64,000 nt of DNA, taken from assembly GCA_015064355.1 (NCBI GenBank), contig SVSJ01000003.1, positions 1 through 64,000 of the forward strand, written 5' to 3'. The DNA is from Oscillospiraceae bacterium (GTDB lineage Bacteria; Bacillota; Clostridia; Oscillospirales; CAG-272). The position numbers and the translations under genes are program-made. Below are positions 8,868-20,337 of the stretch, piece by piece. Within the stretch, counting starts at the first letter, position 1, and the number at the start of each line of letters is the position of its first letter. The notes below the pieces were generated by a model, which saw only the letters and a program-made list of their open reading frames with translations, was not told the origin of the DNA and made no database searches.

Positions 8868-10562
8868 TTAGAACAGGCCGGTGATCTTTCCGGATGCGTC
8901 TACGTCGATCCTTTCAGCTGCGGGAGACTTGGGAAGGCCGGGCATTGTGAGGATCTCGCCTGTGAGGACTACGATAAATCCTGCACCTGCGGATACCTTA
9001 ATGTTCTTTACTGTAACTGTAAAGCCTTCGGGTGCGCCGAGCTTTGTGGGATCGTCGGAGAAGCTGTACTGTGTCTTGGCGATACATACGGGAAGCTTGT
9101 CAAAGCCGAGAGCTGTGAGTTCTGCGATTTGCTTCTGTGCTGCGGGAAGAATAGAGATTCCCTCGCCGCCGTACACCTTCTTGACAACTGCTTCGATCTT
9201 ATCTGCGATGGTGCCGTCAAGCTCGTAGGAGAAGGTGAAGTCGCCCTTTTCTTCTTCACAGAGGCGAACAACTTCGCGAGCAAGCTCTTCGCCGCCCTTA
9301 CCGCCGTTGGCCCATACTGTAGAGAGGCAGGTGTTAACGCCAAGCTCTCTGCACTTTGCGATGATGAAGTCGATTTCACGGTCTGTATCTGTGGGGAATC
9401 TGTTAACTGCAACAACGCAAGGAAGCTTGTATACGTTCTTGATGTTGGAAACGTGGCGGAGGAGATTGGGGATACCTGCTTCAAGAGCTCCGAGATCTTC
9501 TGTACCAAGCTGTGTCTTTGCGAGGCCGCCGTGCATCTTCAGCGCACGAACAGTTGCTACAACTACAACAGCATCGGGAACGAGGCCTGCTGCGCGGCAC
9601 TTGATGTCAAGGAACTTTTCAGCACCAAGGTCGGCACCGAAACCGGCTTCAGTAATGGTATAGTCTCCCATTTTGAGAGCCATTTTTGTTGCGATTACGG
9701 AGTTACAGCCGTGTGCGATATTTGCGAAAGGACCGCCGTGAACGAATGCAGGTGTGCCTTCGAGTGTCTGAACAAGGTTAGGAGCGAGAGCGTCCTTAAG
9801 AAGTGCAGTCATAGCACCAGCCGCCTTGAGCTGACCGCAGGTTACGGGCTCGCCCTTGAAGTTGTAACCAACGATGATCTTGGAAAGGCGTTCCTTAAGG
9901 TCGGAAATAGAGTTGGACAGGCAGAAAATTGCCATGATTTCGGACGCAACGGTGATGTCGAATCCGTCTTCTCTCGGTACGCCGTTTGCCTTACCGCCCA
10001 TACCGTCTACAATGAAGCGGAGCTGGCGGTCATTCATATCAACGCAACGCTTCCAAGTGATTCTGCGAACGTCGATACCAAGCTCGTTGCCCTGCTGGAT
10101 ATGGTTATCAAGCATAGCTGCAAGGAGGTTGTTAGCAGCGCCGATTGCGTGGAAGTCGCCTGTGAAGTGGAGGTTGATGTCCTCCATAGGAACTACCTGT
10201 GCATATCCGCCGCCTGCCGCACCGCCCTTAACACCGAATACGGGGCCGAGGGAGGGTTCGCGAAGTGCTACGGTTACGTCCTTGCCGATGTATCTGAGAC
10301 CGTCTGCAAGGCCGATTGTCGTTGTTGTCTTACCTTCACCTGCGGGGGTGGGGGTAATAGCGGTTACAAGAACGAGCTTGCCGTTTTTCTTATCCTTTGT
10401 ATCTTCAAGGAGAGAAAGATTTACTTTTGCCTTGTATCTGCCATACTGCTCGATGTATTTCTCGTCGATCTTTGCGGTTTTTGCGATTTCCTGAATGGGC
10501 TTGAGCTCACAGCTCTGTGCTATTTCAATATCTGTTTTGTACTGCACGTCTAAGTCCTCCAA
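8868..10562 (-). CDS. fhs: formate--tetrahydrofolate ligase
   Basis: [41 protein letters not shown]. Confidence 0.98.
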   Translation of the reverse strand: MEDLDVQYKTDIEIAQSCELKPIQEIAKTAKIDEKYIEQYGRYKAKVNLSLLEDTKDKKNGKLVLVTAITPTPAGEGKTTTTIGLADGLRYIGKDVTVALREPSLGPVFGVKGGAAGGGYAQVVPMEDINLHFTGDFHAIGAANNLLAAMLDNHIQQGNELGIDVRRITWKRCVDMNDRQLRFIVDGMGGKANGVPREDGFDITVASEIMAIFCLSNSISDLKERLSKIIVGYNFKGEPVTCGQLKAAGAMTALLKDALAPNLVQTLEGTPAFVHGGPFANIAHGCNSVIATKMALKMGDYTITEAGFGADLGAEKFLDIKCRAAGLVPDAVVVVATVRALKMHGGLAKTQLGTEDLGALEAGIPNLLRHVSNIKNVYKLPCVVAVNRFPTDTDREIDFIIAKCRELGVNTCLSTVWANGGKGGEELAREVVRLCEEEKGDFTFSYELDGTIADKIEAVVKKVYGGEGISILPAAQKQIAELTALGFDKLPVCIAKTQYSFSDDPTKLGAPEGFTVTVKNIKVSAGAGFIVVLTGEILTMPGLPKSPAAERIDVDASGKITGLF

Positions 10563-10564
10563 AA

Positions 10565-13500
10565 TTATTTAAAATATTTTACTGCCGCTTCAAACATGCG
10601 GATATCAAAGTTGCCGGGAATATTCTTATAAAGTCCTGCGCCTATACGCTCGCTGTGTCCCATTTTACCGAATACGCGTCCGTCGGGAGAGGTAATACCC
10701 TCTATAGCGTACATGGAATCGTTGGGGTTAAAGTGAACGTCGCTTGTTGCATTGCCATCAAAGTCAACGTACTGGGTTGCAATCTGACCGTTTGCTGCAA
10801 GAGCTTTGATAGTTGCTTCATCAGCAAGGAATCTACCCTCACCGTGAGAGATCGGCACGCTGTAAACGTCGCCTACGTTTGTAAGCGCAAGCCAAGGAGA
10901 CTTGTTAGATGCAATTCTTGTGCGAACGATTCTGGACTGGTGGCGGGCGATCGTGTTGAATGTAAGAGTTGGGCAGTTTTCATCAGTGTCGATGATCTTA
11001 CCGTAAGGAACGAGACCAAGCTTGATAAGAGCCTGGAAGCCGTTACAGATACCGCACATAAGACCGTCATGCTTTTCAAGAAGTTCGGTTACGCCTTCTT
11101 TAATTGCAGCGTTGCGGAAGAATGCTGTAATGAACTTACCGGAGCCGTCAGGTTCGTCGCCGCCGGAGAAACCACCGGGAATGAATACCATCTGTGCTGT
11201 CTTAAGTTCATTAGCGAAGTTTTCAACACTTGCCTGGATATCAGAGGAAGTAAGGTTGCGGATTACGATGATCTCGGGGTCAGCACCTGCGTCACGAACA
11301 GCCTTTGCGCTGTCGAATTCGCAGTTTGTACCAGGGAATACGGGAATAAGAACCTTAGGTCTTGCAACCTTAACTGCAGGAGCAGGTCTTGTTTCAGCTG
11401 TGTAGCAGAAGTTCTCCATAGGAGTCTTTCTGTCAGGAATGTTGCACTTATAAACGCCCTCAAGCTTATCTTCGTAGATACCGAGAAGCTCGTTCATGCA
11501 TACGGACTCGTCGCCAAGTGTGATCTTTCCGTCGTCAGTAACAGTACCGATGCACTGTGCACCATCTATATCACCGTCTGCTTCAACAACGAATGCGCCA
11601 TAGCAATAGTCGAAGATATTTTCTGTAGTAACGTTCTCAAAGCGGAAGCCGAATCCGTTACCAAATGCCATTTTCATAACAGCTTCTGCGATACCGCCCA
11701 TACCGGGTGTGTAGCAGGAAACTGCCTTTTTCTCTCGCATTAGGCTTGTTACCTTATTCATCGTTGCGATGAGAGATTCGGTTTCGGGGAGTCCGTTTTC
11801 GTCAAGCTTCGGGCAGAATACGTAAACCTTGTTGCCGGCCTTCTTGAATTCGGGAGATACGATGTCGCCAACCTTTTCTGTGGTTACTGCAAAAGAAACC
11901 AAAGTCGGAGGAACGTCAAGGTCCTCGAAGGAACCACTCATTGAGTCCTTACCGCCGATTGAGCCGATTCCCAGGTTCATCTGTGCCTTGAATGCGCCAA
12001 GAAGAGCTGCGAGAGGCTTGCCCCAACGCTTGCCGTCCTTACCGAGTCTTTCAAAGTATTCCTGGAATGTGAGATATACGTCCTTGAATTCAGCACCTGT
12101 AGCGATAAGCTTGCAGACAGATTCAACTACTGCAAGATATGCGCCGTGGTAGGGACTCTGTTCGGTGATGAATGGGTTATAACCCCAAGCCATAAGGGAG
12201 CAGTCATCGGTATGCTTCTTCTCAACGGATACCTTCTGAACCATAGCCTGAATAGGAGTAAGCTGGTTCTTACCACCGAAAGGCATAAGCACAGTGCCGG
12301 CACCGATTGTGGAGTCAAACTGTTCGGAAAGGCCGCGCTTGGAGCAGATGTTGAGGTCTGCAGCCATTGCTTTTACGTTGTCAGTGAATGTGCCGCTTAT
12401 CTGCTTTCCCTTGAGTGCGGGAGCAGCTGCGGTTACTGTAATATGCTTGTCAGCGCCGTTTGAGTTGAGGAATTCGCGGCTTACGTCAACGATCTTCTTG
12501 CCGTTCCAGGTCATAACGAGACGCGGATCGGCGTCAACTACTGCAACGGGACAAGCCTGGAGGTTCTCACTCTTTGCGAGAGCAAGGAATTTGTCAATAT
12601 TTTCAGGTTCGATAACAACAGCCATTCTCTCCTGAGATTCGCTGATTGCAAGCTCTGTACCGTCAAGGCCTTCGTACTTCTTGGGGACAGCGTTAAGGTC
12701 GATCTTAAGGCCGTCTGCAAGCTCGCCGATAGCAACGGAAACACCGCCTGCACCGAAGTCATTACAACGCTTGATCATGCGGCATGCTTCAGGGTTGCGG
12801 AACAGTCTCTGGAGCTTTCTTTCTTCGGGTGCGTTACCCTTCTGAACTTCAGCACCGCAGGTTTCAACGGAATGAACATTGTGAGACTTGGAGGAGCCTG
12901 TTGCACCACCGATACCGTCACGACCTGTGCTACCGCCGAGGAGGACAACAACGTCTCCGGGAGCGGGAACTTCACGGCGAACATTTGCCGCGGGAGCAGC
13001 TGCGATTACGGCACCGATCTCCATTCTCTTTGCGGCGTAACCGGGATGGTAGATCTCGTCTACGCTACCTGTTGCAAGGCCGATCTGGTTACCGTAAGAG
13101 GAGTAACCGTCAGCCGCTGTGGTAACGAGCTTTCTCTGGGGAAGCTTACCAGGAATGGTTTCGCTGATAGGCTTAAGAGGATCTGCCGCACCGGTAACGC
13201 GCATTGCGCCGTATACGTAGGAACGACCGGACAGCGGGTCACGGATCGCACCGCCGATACAGGTTGCAGCGCCGCCGAAGGGCTCGATCTCTGTGGGGTG
13301 GTTATGTGTTTCGTTCTTGAAGAGGAGGAGCCAAGGCTCGCTTACGCCGTCAACGTCAACGTTGATCTTAACTGTGCAGGCGTTTATCTCTTCGGATTCG
13401 TCCAGCTTATCAAGCTTACCGTTTGCCTTAAGATGACGCACCGCGATGGTTGCAATATCCATAAGGCAGATGGGCTTTGTTCTGCCGAGAGCTTTTCTCG

Positions 13501-14251
13501 TTTCGATATAATCGTTGTAAGCGTTCTGGAGAAGCTCGTCCTCGAATGTCACGTCATCAATTACGGTGAGGAAGGTGGTGTGACGGCAATGGTCAGACCA
13601 GTATGTGTCGATCATGCGGATCTCTGTGATCGTGGGGTCGCGATCTTCACTTCTGAAATACTCCTGACAGAATACGATATCGTCTCCGTCCATTGCGAGG
13701 CCGTAGTCGCGGCGGAACTCGTCGAGCTCTTCTTTAGTGAGCTTATTAAACCCATCAAGAGTTTTAACATCTGTGGGAATATCGTACTTTGCTTCGAGGG
13801 TTTCGGGAAGTTTAGCGCTGGCTTCTCTCGCTTCAACAGGGTTGATTACGTACTTCTTTATCTCAGCGATTTCTTTGTCGGAGAGGTTTCCGTAAAGTGC
13901 GTACACCTTTGCAGTGCGGATTCTCGGACGCTCACCCTGGGAGATGATCTGGATACACTGTGCAGCGGAGTCTGCTCTCTGGTCAAACTGACCGGGCAGG
14001 AACTCTACCGCGAATACGGTTGCGTCGCCAAAATCCACGTCGTCGTAAACGATGTCAAGCTGAGGCTCGGAAAAGACCGTGGTCTTTGCATACTCAAAAA
14101 GCTCGGGTGCGATATTGTCAGCATCGTAGCGGTTAAAAACGCGAACATCTGTCAGCGCTTCAATGCCGAGGAGTGTGCGTACACTTGAAAGAAGGCCTTT
14201 GGCTTCATTTGCAAGTTCTTTTTTCTTTTCAACAAATACTCTGTATACCAT
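10565..14251 (-). CDS. purL: phosphoribosylformylglycinamidine synthase, single-chain type
   Basis: 1228 aa; synthase motifs ([24 protein letters not shown]) and C-terminal glutaminase ([21 protein letters not shown]). Confidence 0.96.
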   Translation of the reverse strand: MVYRVFVEKKKELANEAKGLLSSVRTLLGIEALTDVRVFNRYDADNIAPELFEYAKTTVFSEPQLDIVYDDVDFGDATVFAVEFLPGQFDQRADSAAQCIQIISQGERPRIRTAKVYALYGNLSDKEIAEIKKYVINPVEAREASAKLPETLEAKYDIPTDVKTLDGFNKLTKEELDEFRRDYGLAMDGDDIVFCQEYFRSEDRDPTITEIRMIDTYWSDHCRHTTFLTVIDDVTFEDELLQNAYNDYIETRKALGRTKPICLMDIATIAVRHLKANGKLDKLDESEEINACTVKINVDVDGVSEPWLLLFKNETHNHPTEIEPFGGAATCIGGAIRDPLSGRSYVYGAMRVTGAADPLKPISETIPGKLPQRKLVTTAADGYSSYGNQIGLATGSVDEIYHPGYAAKRMEIGAVIAAAPAANVRREVPAPGDVVVLLGGSTGRDGIGGATGSSKSHNVHSVETCGAEVQKGNAPEERKLQRLFRNPEACRMIKRCNDFGAGGVSVAIGELADGLKIDLNAVPKKYEGLDGTELAISESQERMAVVIEPENIDKFLALAKSENLQACPVAVVDADPRLVMTWNGKKIVDVSREFLNSNGADKHITVTAAAPALKGKQISGTFTDNVKAMAADLNICSKRGLSEQFDSTIGAGTVLMPFGGKNQLTPIQAMVQKVSVEKKHTDDCSLMAWGYNPFITEQSPYHGAYLAVVESVCKLIATGAEFKDVYLTFQEYFERLGKDGKRWGKPLAALLGAFKAQMNLGIGSIGGKDSMSGSFEDLDVPPTLVSFAVTTEKVGDIVSPEFKKAGNKVYVFCPKLDENGLPETESLIATMNKVTSLMREKKAVSCYTPGMGGIAEAVMKMAFGNGFGFRFENVTTENIFDYCYGAFVVEADGDIDGAQCIGTVTDDGKITLGDESVCMNELLGIYEDKLEGVYKCNIPDRKTPMENFCYTAETRPAPAVKVARPKVLIPVFPGTNCEFDSAKAVRDAGADPEIIVIRNLTSSDIQASVENFANELKTAQMVFIPGGFSGGDEPDGSGKFITAFFRNAAIKEGVTELLEKHDGLMCGICNGFQALIKLGLVPYGKIIDTDENCPTLTFNTIARHQSRIVRTRIASNKSPWLALTNVGDVYSVPISHGEGRFLADEATIKALAANGQIATQYVDFDGNATSDVHFNPNDSMYAIEGITSPDGRVFGKMGHSERIGAGLYKNIPGNFDIRMFEAAVKYFK

Positions 14252-14253
14252 TA

Positions 14254-15522
14254 TTATTCCTCCAATGCTGCCATAGCGCGTGCACCGATGTCGTGACGGT
14301 AGTATGCGTTTTCAAAGCTGATTTTATTAACCATTGCATAAGAATCGGCGATTGCATCCTTCAAAGTTTCAGCTATCGCGGTTGCTCCGAGAACTCTACC
14401 GCCGTTTGTGAGCAGTTTACCGTCAGATAACTTTGCGCCTGCAATAAATACGCTGTTTTCAATTTCCTCGGGAATAGTCATCTCAAAGCCCTTTTCGTAG
14501 CTCTGCGGGTATCCCTTGGACGCCATAATTACGCAGCATGCGTGTTTGTCACTGAACTTGACCTCTGTTTCTGCAAGAGTACCGTTTGTGGTTGCCTGCA
14601 TTATAGTGAGAAGGTCGCTTTCAAGGAGCGGAAGGACAACCTGTGTTTCGGGATCACCGAAGCGACAGTTATATTCGATTACCTTTGGGCCATTCGGTGT
14701 GATCATAAGTCCAAAGTAAAGGCAGCCTTTGAAGGTTCTACCCTCAGCGTTCATCGCTTTAATTGTGGGCAGGAAGATTTTTTCCATACATTCCTTTGCT
14801 ACAGATTCTGTGTAGTAAGGATTGGGAGCAACAGTTCCCATACCGCCGGTGTTAAGGCCTGTATCGTTGTCCCCTGCTCTCTTGTGGTCCATTGATGAGA
14901 TCATAGGCACCACTACGTTTCCGTCAGTAAAGGAGAGGACGGACACCTCGGGGCCTGTGAGGAATTCTTCGATTACAATGTGGTCGCCGCTTTTACCGAA
15001 CTGCTTATCCTGCATCATTGAGATAACTGCGTTCTTTGCGGTTTCTCTGTCCTCGGCAATAATAACACCTTTGCCAAGTGCCAGTCCGTCAGCCTTAATT
15101 ACTGTAGGAATCGGGCAGGTCTCAACGTAAGCGAGAGCCTTTTCCATATCGTCGAATACTTCATATGCAGCTGTGGGAATGCCGTATTTCTTCATCAGGT
15201 TTTTTGAGAACACTTTACTTCCCTCAATGATTGCCGCATTTGCGCGAGGACCGAAGCAAGGGATTCCCTCCGCTTCCAGTGCGTCAACGCATCCAAGCAC
15301 CAGCGGATCGTCGGGAGCAACCACTGCGTAGTCGATCTTATTCTCGACAGCAAATTTTGTGATAGCTTCGATGTCTTTTGCACCGATATCCACGAGGGTT
15401 GCATCCTTTGCCATACCGCCGTTGCCGGGGAGGGCGTAGATCTCGGTGACGTTTTTATTTTCTTTGATCTTTTTGATGATGGCGTGTTCTCTTCCGCCAC
15501 CGCCAACTACCATTATTTTCAT
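14254..15522 (-). CDS. purD: phosphoribosylamine--glycine ligase
   Basis: MKIMVVGGGGREHAI, PTVIKADGLALGKGV. Confidence 0.98.
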   Translation of the reverse strand: MKIMVVGGGGREHAIIKKIKENKNVTEIYALPGNGGMAKDATLVDIGAKDIEAITKFAVENKIDYAVVAPDDPLVLGCVDALEAEGIPCFGPRANAAIIEGSKVFSKNLMKKYGIPTAAYEVFDDMEKALAYVETCPIPTVIKADGLALGKGVIIAEDRETAKNAVISMMQDKQFGKSGDHIVIEEFLTGPEVSVLSFTDGNVVVPMISSMDHKRAGDNDTGLNTGGMGTVAPNPYYTESVAKECMEKIFLPTIKAMNAEGRTFKGCLYFGLMITPNGPKVIEYNCRFGDPETQVVLPLLESDLLTIMQATTNGTLAETEVKFSDKHACCVIMASKGYPQSYEKGFEMTIPEEIENSVFIAGAKLSDGKLLTNGGRVLGATAIAETLKDAIADSYAMVNKISFENAYYRHDIGARAMAALEE

Positions 15523-15540
15523 ATTTCAGTCCTTATAAGA

Positions 15541-16725
15541 TTAATGGTGGAACAGTCTCATACCGGTAAATGCCATTACCATATCGTTCTTGTCACATTC
15601 TGCAATTACAAGATCGTCACGGATAGATCCGCCGGGCTCTGCAACGTACTTAACGCCGGAAGCGTATGCTCTCTTGATATTGTCAGCAAATGGGAAGAAA
15701 GCGTCGGACGCAAGAGCAACATTGGTGTAGCCGTTAAGCCATTCTCTCTTATCTTCTGCTGTAAGGGGAGCAGGCTGTTCTGTAAAGTAGTTCTGCCAGA
15801 TGCCGTCAGCACATACGTCTTCTTCGTTTCCATTGATGTAGCCGTCGATCACGTTGTCGCGCTCGGGTCTGCCCATTGTGGGAAGGAAAGGAAGTGCGAG
15901 GGTCTTGGGATGCTGGCGGAGAAGCCATGTGTCAGCCTTTGTACCTGCAAGTCTTGTGCAGTGGATTCTGGACTGCTGACCTGCGCCTACACCGATCGCC
16001 TGACCGTCGATGGCGTAGCAAACGGAGTTGGACTGTGTGTACTTCAGTGTGATAAGAGCAACGATAAGGTCGCGCTTTGCAGATTCGGGAAGATCCTTGT
16101 TTGCTGTTACGATATTTTCAAGAAGGTGATTGCCGATCTTAAATTCGTTTCTGCCCTGCTCGAAGGTAATACCGTAAACGTCCTTTGTTTCGATGGGCTC
16201 GGGCTTATATTCAGGATCAATTTCAACGATGTTGTAGTTGCCCTTTCTCTTGGACTTGAGGATTTCAAGTGCTTCGGGCTCGTAACCGGGAGCGATGATA
16301 CCGTCGGAAACTTCACGAGCAATAAGCTTTGCAGTTGTTACGTCGCAAACGTCGGAGAGTGCAACCCAGTCACCGAAGGAGCAAAGTCTGTCTGTGCCGC
16401 GTGCACGAACATATGCACAAGCAAGAGGAGACTCGTCAAGGCCTTCGATATCTTCAACGAAGCAAGCCTTCTTGAGACTGTCGCTGAGAGGAAGACCAAC
16501 AGCTGCAGAGGTAGGAGAAACGTGCTTAAAGGAAGTAGCAGCAGGCATACCAAGGGCTTCCTTCAGTTCTTTTACAAGCTGATAAGAGTTGAATGCGTCG
16601 AGGAAGTTGATGTAACCGGGACGTCCGTTGAGCACGGTGATGGGAAGATCGCTTCCGTCCTTCATAAAGATTCTTGAGGGCTTCTGGTTGGGGTTACAAC
16701 CGTATTTCAGTTCAAATTCTTTCAT
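15541..16725 (-). CDS. purH: AICAR transformylase (stand-alone, PurH C-terminal-domain type)
   Basis: 394 aa; GRPGYINFLDAFNSYQLVKEL, GAGQQSRIHCTRLAG, DAFFPFADNI; lacks the N-terminal IMPCHase domain. Confidence 0.92.
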   Translation of the reverse strand: MKEFELKYGCNPNQKPSRIFMKDGSDLPITVLNGRPGYINFLDAFNSYQLVKELKEALGMPAATSFKHVSPTSAAVGLPLSDSLKKACFVEDIEGLDESPLACAYVRARGTDRLCSFGDWVALSDVCDVTTAKLIAREVSDGIIAPGYEPEALEILKSKRKGNYNIVEIDPEYKPEPIETKDVYGITFEQGRNEFKIGNHLLENIVTANKDLPESAKRDLIVALITLKYTQSNSVCYAIDGQAIGVGAGQQSRIHCTRLAGTKADTWLLRQHPKTLALPFLPTMGRPERDNVIDGYINGNEEDVCADGIWQNYFTEQPAPLTAEDKREWLNGYTNVALASDAFFPFADNIKRAYASGVKYVAEPGGSIRDDLVIAECDKNDMVMAFTGMRLFHH

Positions 16726-16752
16726 TGTATCATTGATCCCTTTCGTTTATTA

Positions 16753-17244
16753 TTATTTTGTTCCGTATTTCGAGAGGATATTTTCATATCTCCCCCTGAA
16801 ATGATAGCTCACTTTATTCTTGTTCTCCCCAATTATCTCAAGTCCGAGATGGGTAAGAACCTCTATTGATTTCTTATTCCGCTTGTCTGCATATGCCTCA
16901 ACAAACTCCGTATCTCTAGGAATTATCTCAGTGAGATAACTATAGAGTTCTCGAAAAATTCCCGTTACTTTATACTTCTCTGTAAACTGTATCTCTTCCA
17001 TCATAAAGAGACCTCTGTTAACGAAGTATTGGAAAAATCCTACTATCTCGTCTTTATCGTAGATGAGTAAAATCTGTCTTGGGTCTTTCTGAAGTGAGGG
17101 TTTGACGCAGGAGAGCCAAAATGAGAAATCTTCTTCGTATGAGTTGCCCGTCGGAGCGATAACACTCATATTGGAATAAAGTATGTCAAACAGCTTTGGC
17201 AGAATCAAGTCCGCCTCTGCTTTATTCAAAAATTCGATTCGCAT
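16753..17244 (-). CDS. GNAT-like N-acetyltransferase, unknown substrate
   Basis: ~163 aa, GNAT-like pattern (IVGFFQYF..., AYADKRNKKSIEVLTHLGLEIIGENKNKVSYHF). Confidence 0.6.
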   Translation of the reverse strand: MRIEFLNKAEADLILPKLFDILYSNMSVIAPTGNSYEEDFSFWLSCVKPSLQKDPRQILLIYDKDEIVGFFQYFVNRGLFMMEEIQFTEKYKVTGIFRELYSYLTEIIPRDTEFVEAYADKRNKKSIEVLTHLGLEIIGENKNKVSYHFRGRYENILSKYGTK

Positions 17245-17960
17245 CAGTTGTTCTTATTTACGATTCTTGTTTCTGTTTCGCCTGTTGTGATGTCGATATA
17301 TCTTACGAACAAGGAAACCTTGTTATCTTCGTTAAGATTTGTCCAGATAAGGTCTGTGAGAGTGTCAATGTCAGCTTCGGGAAGCTCAAGGGTCTTGGGC
17401 TCGCCTTCAAATGACGGAAGCGGATTGCCGTCGCAGTTGTAGGTGTGGATAAACTTTGCGCGACCTGCGATGGGGTTGGAGTAAGCGTATGTAAATCTTT
17501 CGCAGGAGCTGTCGTCTCCCTCTGCGCTCTTGAGGATGGACATAGCGAAGTTCATTTCGCCGTTTTCTCTGTGGATAATACCGGAAATGCGGGGTGTGAA
17601 GTTTGGCTTGTCATCTTCAAATTCGCGAGTGCGGAGAGCCTGCTCAAAGGTCATCTGCTTGTCCATAAGGTCGTAGATGGTGTCTGTCTGATCGCCGTTT
17701 GTAACGATAGTCTTGTTGCCAAGTACTCTTACAGGATAGTAGATAATAAGGTGGGGGTCGATCATCTTGGATTCGTCGAATGCCTTTGTACGCATTGCAT
17801 CTCCTTCAAGAACGAACACGCGGTTGCGGCTGTTTTCGCTTCTGCCCATAATAAAGTATGCGGTGATAGCCTTTTTACCGTCAGCGCTCTTGCCAATGAT
17901 GATTCCTCTGCCGTGGTATGCGAGAGAGTTAAGCTCTGTTGCGATAGTAGATATTTTCAT
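17244..17960 (-). CDS. IMP cyclohydrolase, PurO-like family
   Basis: YHGRGIIIGKSADGKKAITAYFIMGRSENSRNRVF is typical of the PurO/IMP_cyclohyd family; gene adjacent to an AICARTFase lacking IMPCHase. Confidence 0.88.
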   Translation of the reverse strand: MKISTIATELNSLAYHGRGIIIGKSADGKKAITAYFIMGRSENSRNRVFVLEGDAMRTKAFDESKMIDPHLIIYYPVRVLGNKTIVTNGDQTDTIYDLMDKQMTFEQALRTREFEDDKPNFTPRISGIIHRENGEMNFAMSILKSAEGDDSSCERFTYAYSNPIAGRAKFIHTYNCDGNPLPSFEGEPKTLELPEADIDTLTDLIWTNLNEDNKVSLFVRYIDITTGETETRIVNKNN

Positions 17961-17965
17961 TTGAA

Positions 17966-18601
17966 TTATTCTCCTTTAATATACACTTTGTTGTCTTCTA
18001 CGGTGATTCTTCCGTCGCAGAACAGACGCACAGCCTCGGGAAGAATCTTCCATTCGGCTTCCTCCATGATTCTTCTCTGGAGGGTCTCGGGTGTATCGTC
18101 CTGTTTTACTTCTACAGCTTTCTGCAGCACGATGGGGCCGGCGTCACATTCCGGTGTTACGATATGCACAGTTGCGCCGGAGACCTTGACTCCCTTTGCA
18201 AGTGCCGCTTCGTGAACATAGAGGCCGTAGTACCCTTTTCCGCAGAAGGACGGGATAAGTGCCGGGTGAACGTTGAGGATCTTATTGGGGAATGCTTCAT
18301 AGACCTGCTCGTCGATGATCGTGAGGAATCCCGCGAGGACAACCAGGTCGATATCGGCTTCAGTCATTGTGTCGGCAAGGGCCTTTGAATATGCAGCGAT
18401 GCTCTCGTACTCCTTACGGGCGAGGACTTTCGACTCGATTCCATTGTTTGCCGCTCTTTCAAGTGCGTAAACTCCGGGCTTTGACGCGATCACCAGAGAG
18501 ATCTTACCGTTGCCCAGTTCCCCTCTCTTTTCAGCGTCGATAAGCGCCTGAAGATTGGTACCGCCACCTGAAACCAGGACTGCAATTTTCGTTTGTTTCA
18601 T
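17966..18601 (-). CDS. purN: phosphoribosylglycinamide formyltransferase
   Basis: KIAVLVSGGGTNLQALIDA, LAGFLTII, ILNVHPALIPSF; ATG at 18601 with AGGTGA RBS preferred over the ORF-track GTG. Confidence 0.95.
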   Translation of the reverse strand: MKQTKIAVLVSGGGTNLQALIDAEKRGELGNGKISLVIASKPGVYALERAANNGIESKVLARKEYESIAAYSKALADTMTEADIDLVVLAGFLTIIDEQVYEAFPNKILNVHPALIPSFCGKGYYGLYVHEAALAKGVKVSGATVHIVTPECDAGPIVLQKAVEVKQDDTPETLQRRIMEEAEWKILPEAVRLFCDGRITVEDNKVYIKGE

Positions 18602-18618
18602 GTCAGTCACCTTTTTTG

Positions 18619-19245
18619 TCACTCCTTAACCTTGCAAAGGAGAGAAAGTGCGGGAATCAGCATACCTCCGATTGCGTTGCCGAGGATCACAAGCCACAGG
18701 TATCCGAATGCTCCTAAGCTTACGATGCCGGATGCTGCGAAGTAGAACATATTTGCGATAGAGTGTTCAAATCCTGCAAGGATGAACACGGGTACGCAGA
18801 AGAAGATTCCTGCAATAGACTTGTTCTCACGGTATATAACAACCGCCAGATACATAAGTATACCGCAGAAGATTGCACGGATGAGAGTTTCGGGAACGGT
18901 CTGGCCGAGCTTTCCCTCACAGATTGCAAGAGCCTTTTCTCCAAGTGCGGGCAGTGCGAGGCGAATAGCGTAACCGGACACTACGGTGCCGATAAGATTG
19001 CCAAGGAGAGAAAGAAGCACTGCGGAAATGTCCGCTTTTTTGTGAGAGAGAACAAGGAATCCGACTTTTCCGGTGAACAGCGCGTATCCGCGGAAGCAGA
19101 TACACAAAAGTGCAACGGAGAACATAATTGCGCCAACGATCTTTCCGTATCCTGTAAAGTCGTTACAGCAAGCAAGGAAAACACTTCCGCCAAGACCGAT
19201 ACACAAGCCTGCAATTACTCCAAGTGTCAAATCTCTTTTCAGCAT
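18619..19245 (-). CDS. formate/nitrite transporter (FNT/FocA) family protein
   Basis: ~6 TM segments; LFTGKVGFL and [11 protein letters not shown] match FNT signature regions. Confidence 0.88.
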   Translation of the reverse strand: MLKRDLTLGVIAGLCIGLGGSVFLACCNDFTGYGKIVGAIMFSVALLCICFRGYALFTGKVGFLVLSHKKADISAVLLSLLGNLIGTVVSGYAIRLALPALGEKALAICEGKLGQTVPETLIRAIFCGILMYLAVVIYRENKSIAGIFFCVPVFILAGFEHSIANMFYFAASGIVSLGAFGYLWLVILGNAIGGMLIPALSLLCKVKE

Positions 19246-20288
19246 AATACTACCTGCTCCTCAGATTCAATTATTTCGCCGAGGATATATGCGTCTTCCC
19301 CATTTGCACGGAGGATCTCGAGTGCTGTGTCAACCTGATCAGCGGGAACAACAACGCTCATACCAACGCCCATGTTATAGGTATTATACATATCTCTTTC
19401 GGGGATGTTTCCTGTCTTTGCGATAAGATCGAAAATAGGCAGAACGCGAACATCACTCTTATTGATCTTTGCGCCCAGTCCTTCGGGAATGCTTCTCGGA
19501 ATATTCTCGTAGAAGCCGCCGCCTGTAATATGAGAGATACCCTTAACATCAACTTTCTCGAGGAGTGCGAGGATAGACTTTACGTAAATCTTTGTGGGGG
19601 TGAGGAGTGTTTCTGCGATTGTTTTGCCGTCAAGGGCTTCGCAGGGTTCGTAAAGGTTTGCGGGATTATTGTCGATGTCAAACACCTTGCGGATAAGTGA
19701 GAATCCGTTTGAGTGGATACCGCTGGACGCGAGAGCGAGGACAACATCTCCTGCCTTCATCTTTTTGTTGTCGATTATCTTTTTCTTATCAACGATACCT
19801 ACGGCAAAGCCTGCAAGGTCGTATTCCTCTACGGGCATCATACCGGGGTGTTCGGCAGTTTCGCCGCCAATAAGTGCAGCACCGGACTGAACGCAGCCCT
19901 CTGCAACGCCACCAACGATAGAGGCGATCTTTTCAGGAATATTCTTGCCGCAAGCAATGTAGTCAAGGAAGAAGAGAGGCTTTGCGCCGCAGCAGATGAT
20001 ATCATTTACGCACATTGCAACGGCGTCGATGCCGATGGTGTCGTGCTTGTCCATGAGGATAGCCATCTTAACCTTTGTGCCGCAGCCATCTGTACCGGAA
20101 ACGAGAACCGGCTCTTCCATTCCAAGAAGATTAAGTCCAAAGCAACCGCCAAAGCCACCGATGTCGTCAACACAACCCTCGTTCTTTGTGCGTGCTATAT
20201 GCTTTTTCATGAGTTCAACCGCTTTGTAACCTGCGGTAATGTCAACGCCCGCTGCTGCGTAGCTTTCAGATTTGGAGTTAGAGTGCAT
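19239..20288 (-). CDS. purM: phosphoribosylformylglycinamidine cyclo-ligase
   Basis: [38 protein letters not shown]. Confidence 0.98.
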   Translation of the reverse strand: MHSNSKSESYAAAGVDITAGYKAVELMKKHIARTKNEGCVDDIGGFGGCFGLNLLGMEEPVLVSGTDGCGTKVKMAILMDKHDTIGIDAVAMCVNDIICCGAKPLFFLDYIACGKNIPEKIASIVGGVAEGCVQSGAALIGGETAEHPGMMPVEEYDLAGFAVGIVDKKKIIDNKKMKAGDVVLALASSGIHSNGFSLIRKVFDIDNNPANLYEPCEALDGKTIAETLLTPTKIYVKSILALLEKVDVKGISHITGGGFYENIPRSIPEGLGAKINKSDVRVLPIFDLIAKTGNIPERDMYNTYNMGVGMSVVVPADQVDTALEILRANGEDAYILGEIIESEEQVVLC

Positions 20289-20337
20289 TTTGATTGATCC
20301 TTTCTTAAGTTGAATGCGCCGTGGGTGTTAATACTGA

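Noticed and set aside
9129-10553. 474-aa plus-strand ORF antisense to fhs
   Set aside because: Cys-rich, low-complexity-like translation without motifs; shadow of a clearly conserved gene on the opposite strand.
12872-14188. 438-aa plus-strand ORF antisense to purL (also 10517..11743, 408 aa)
   Set aside because: Codon-bias shadow; purL on the minus strand is unambiguous and no RBS or domain supports the antisense ORFs.
15484-16677. 397-aa plus-strand ORF antisense to the AICAR transformylase gene
   Set aside because: Fully overlaps a recognised enzyme gene; no recognisable domain.
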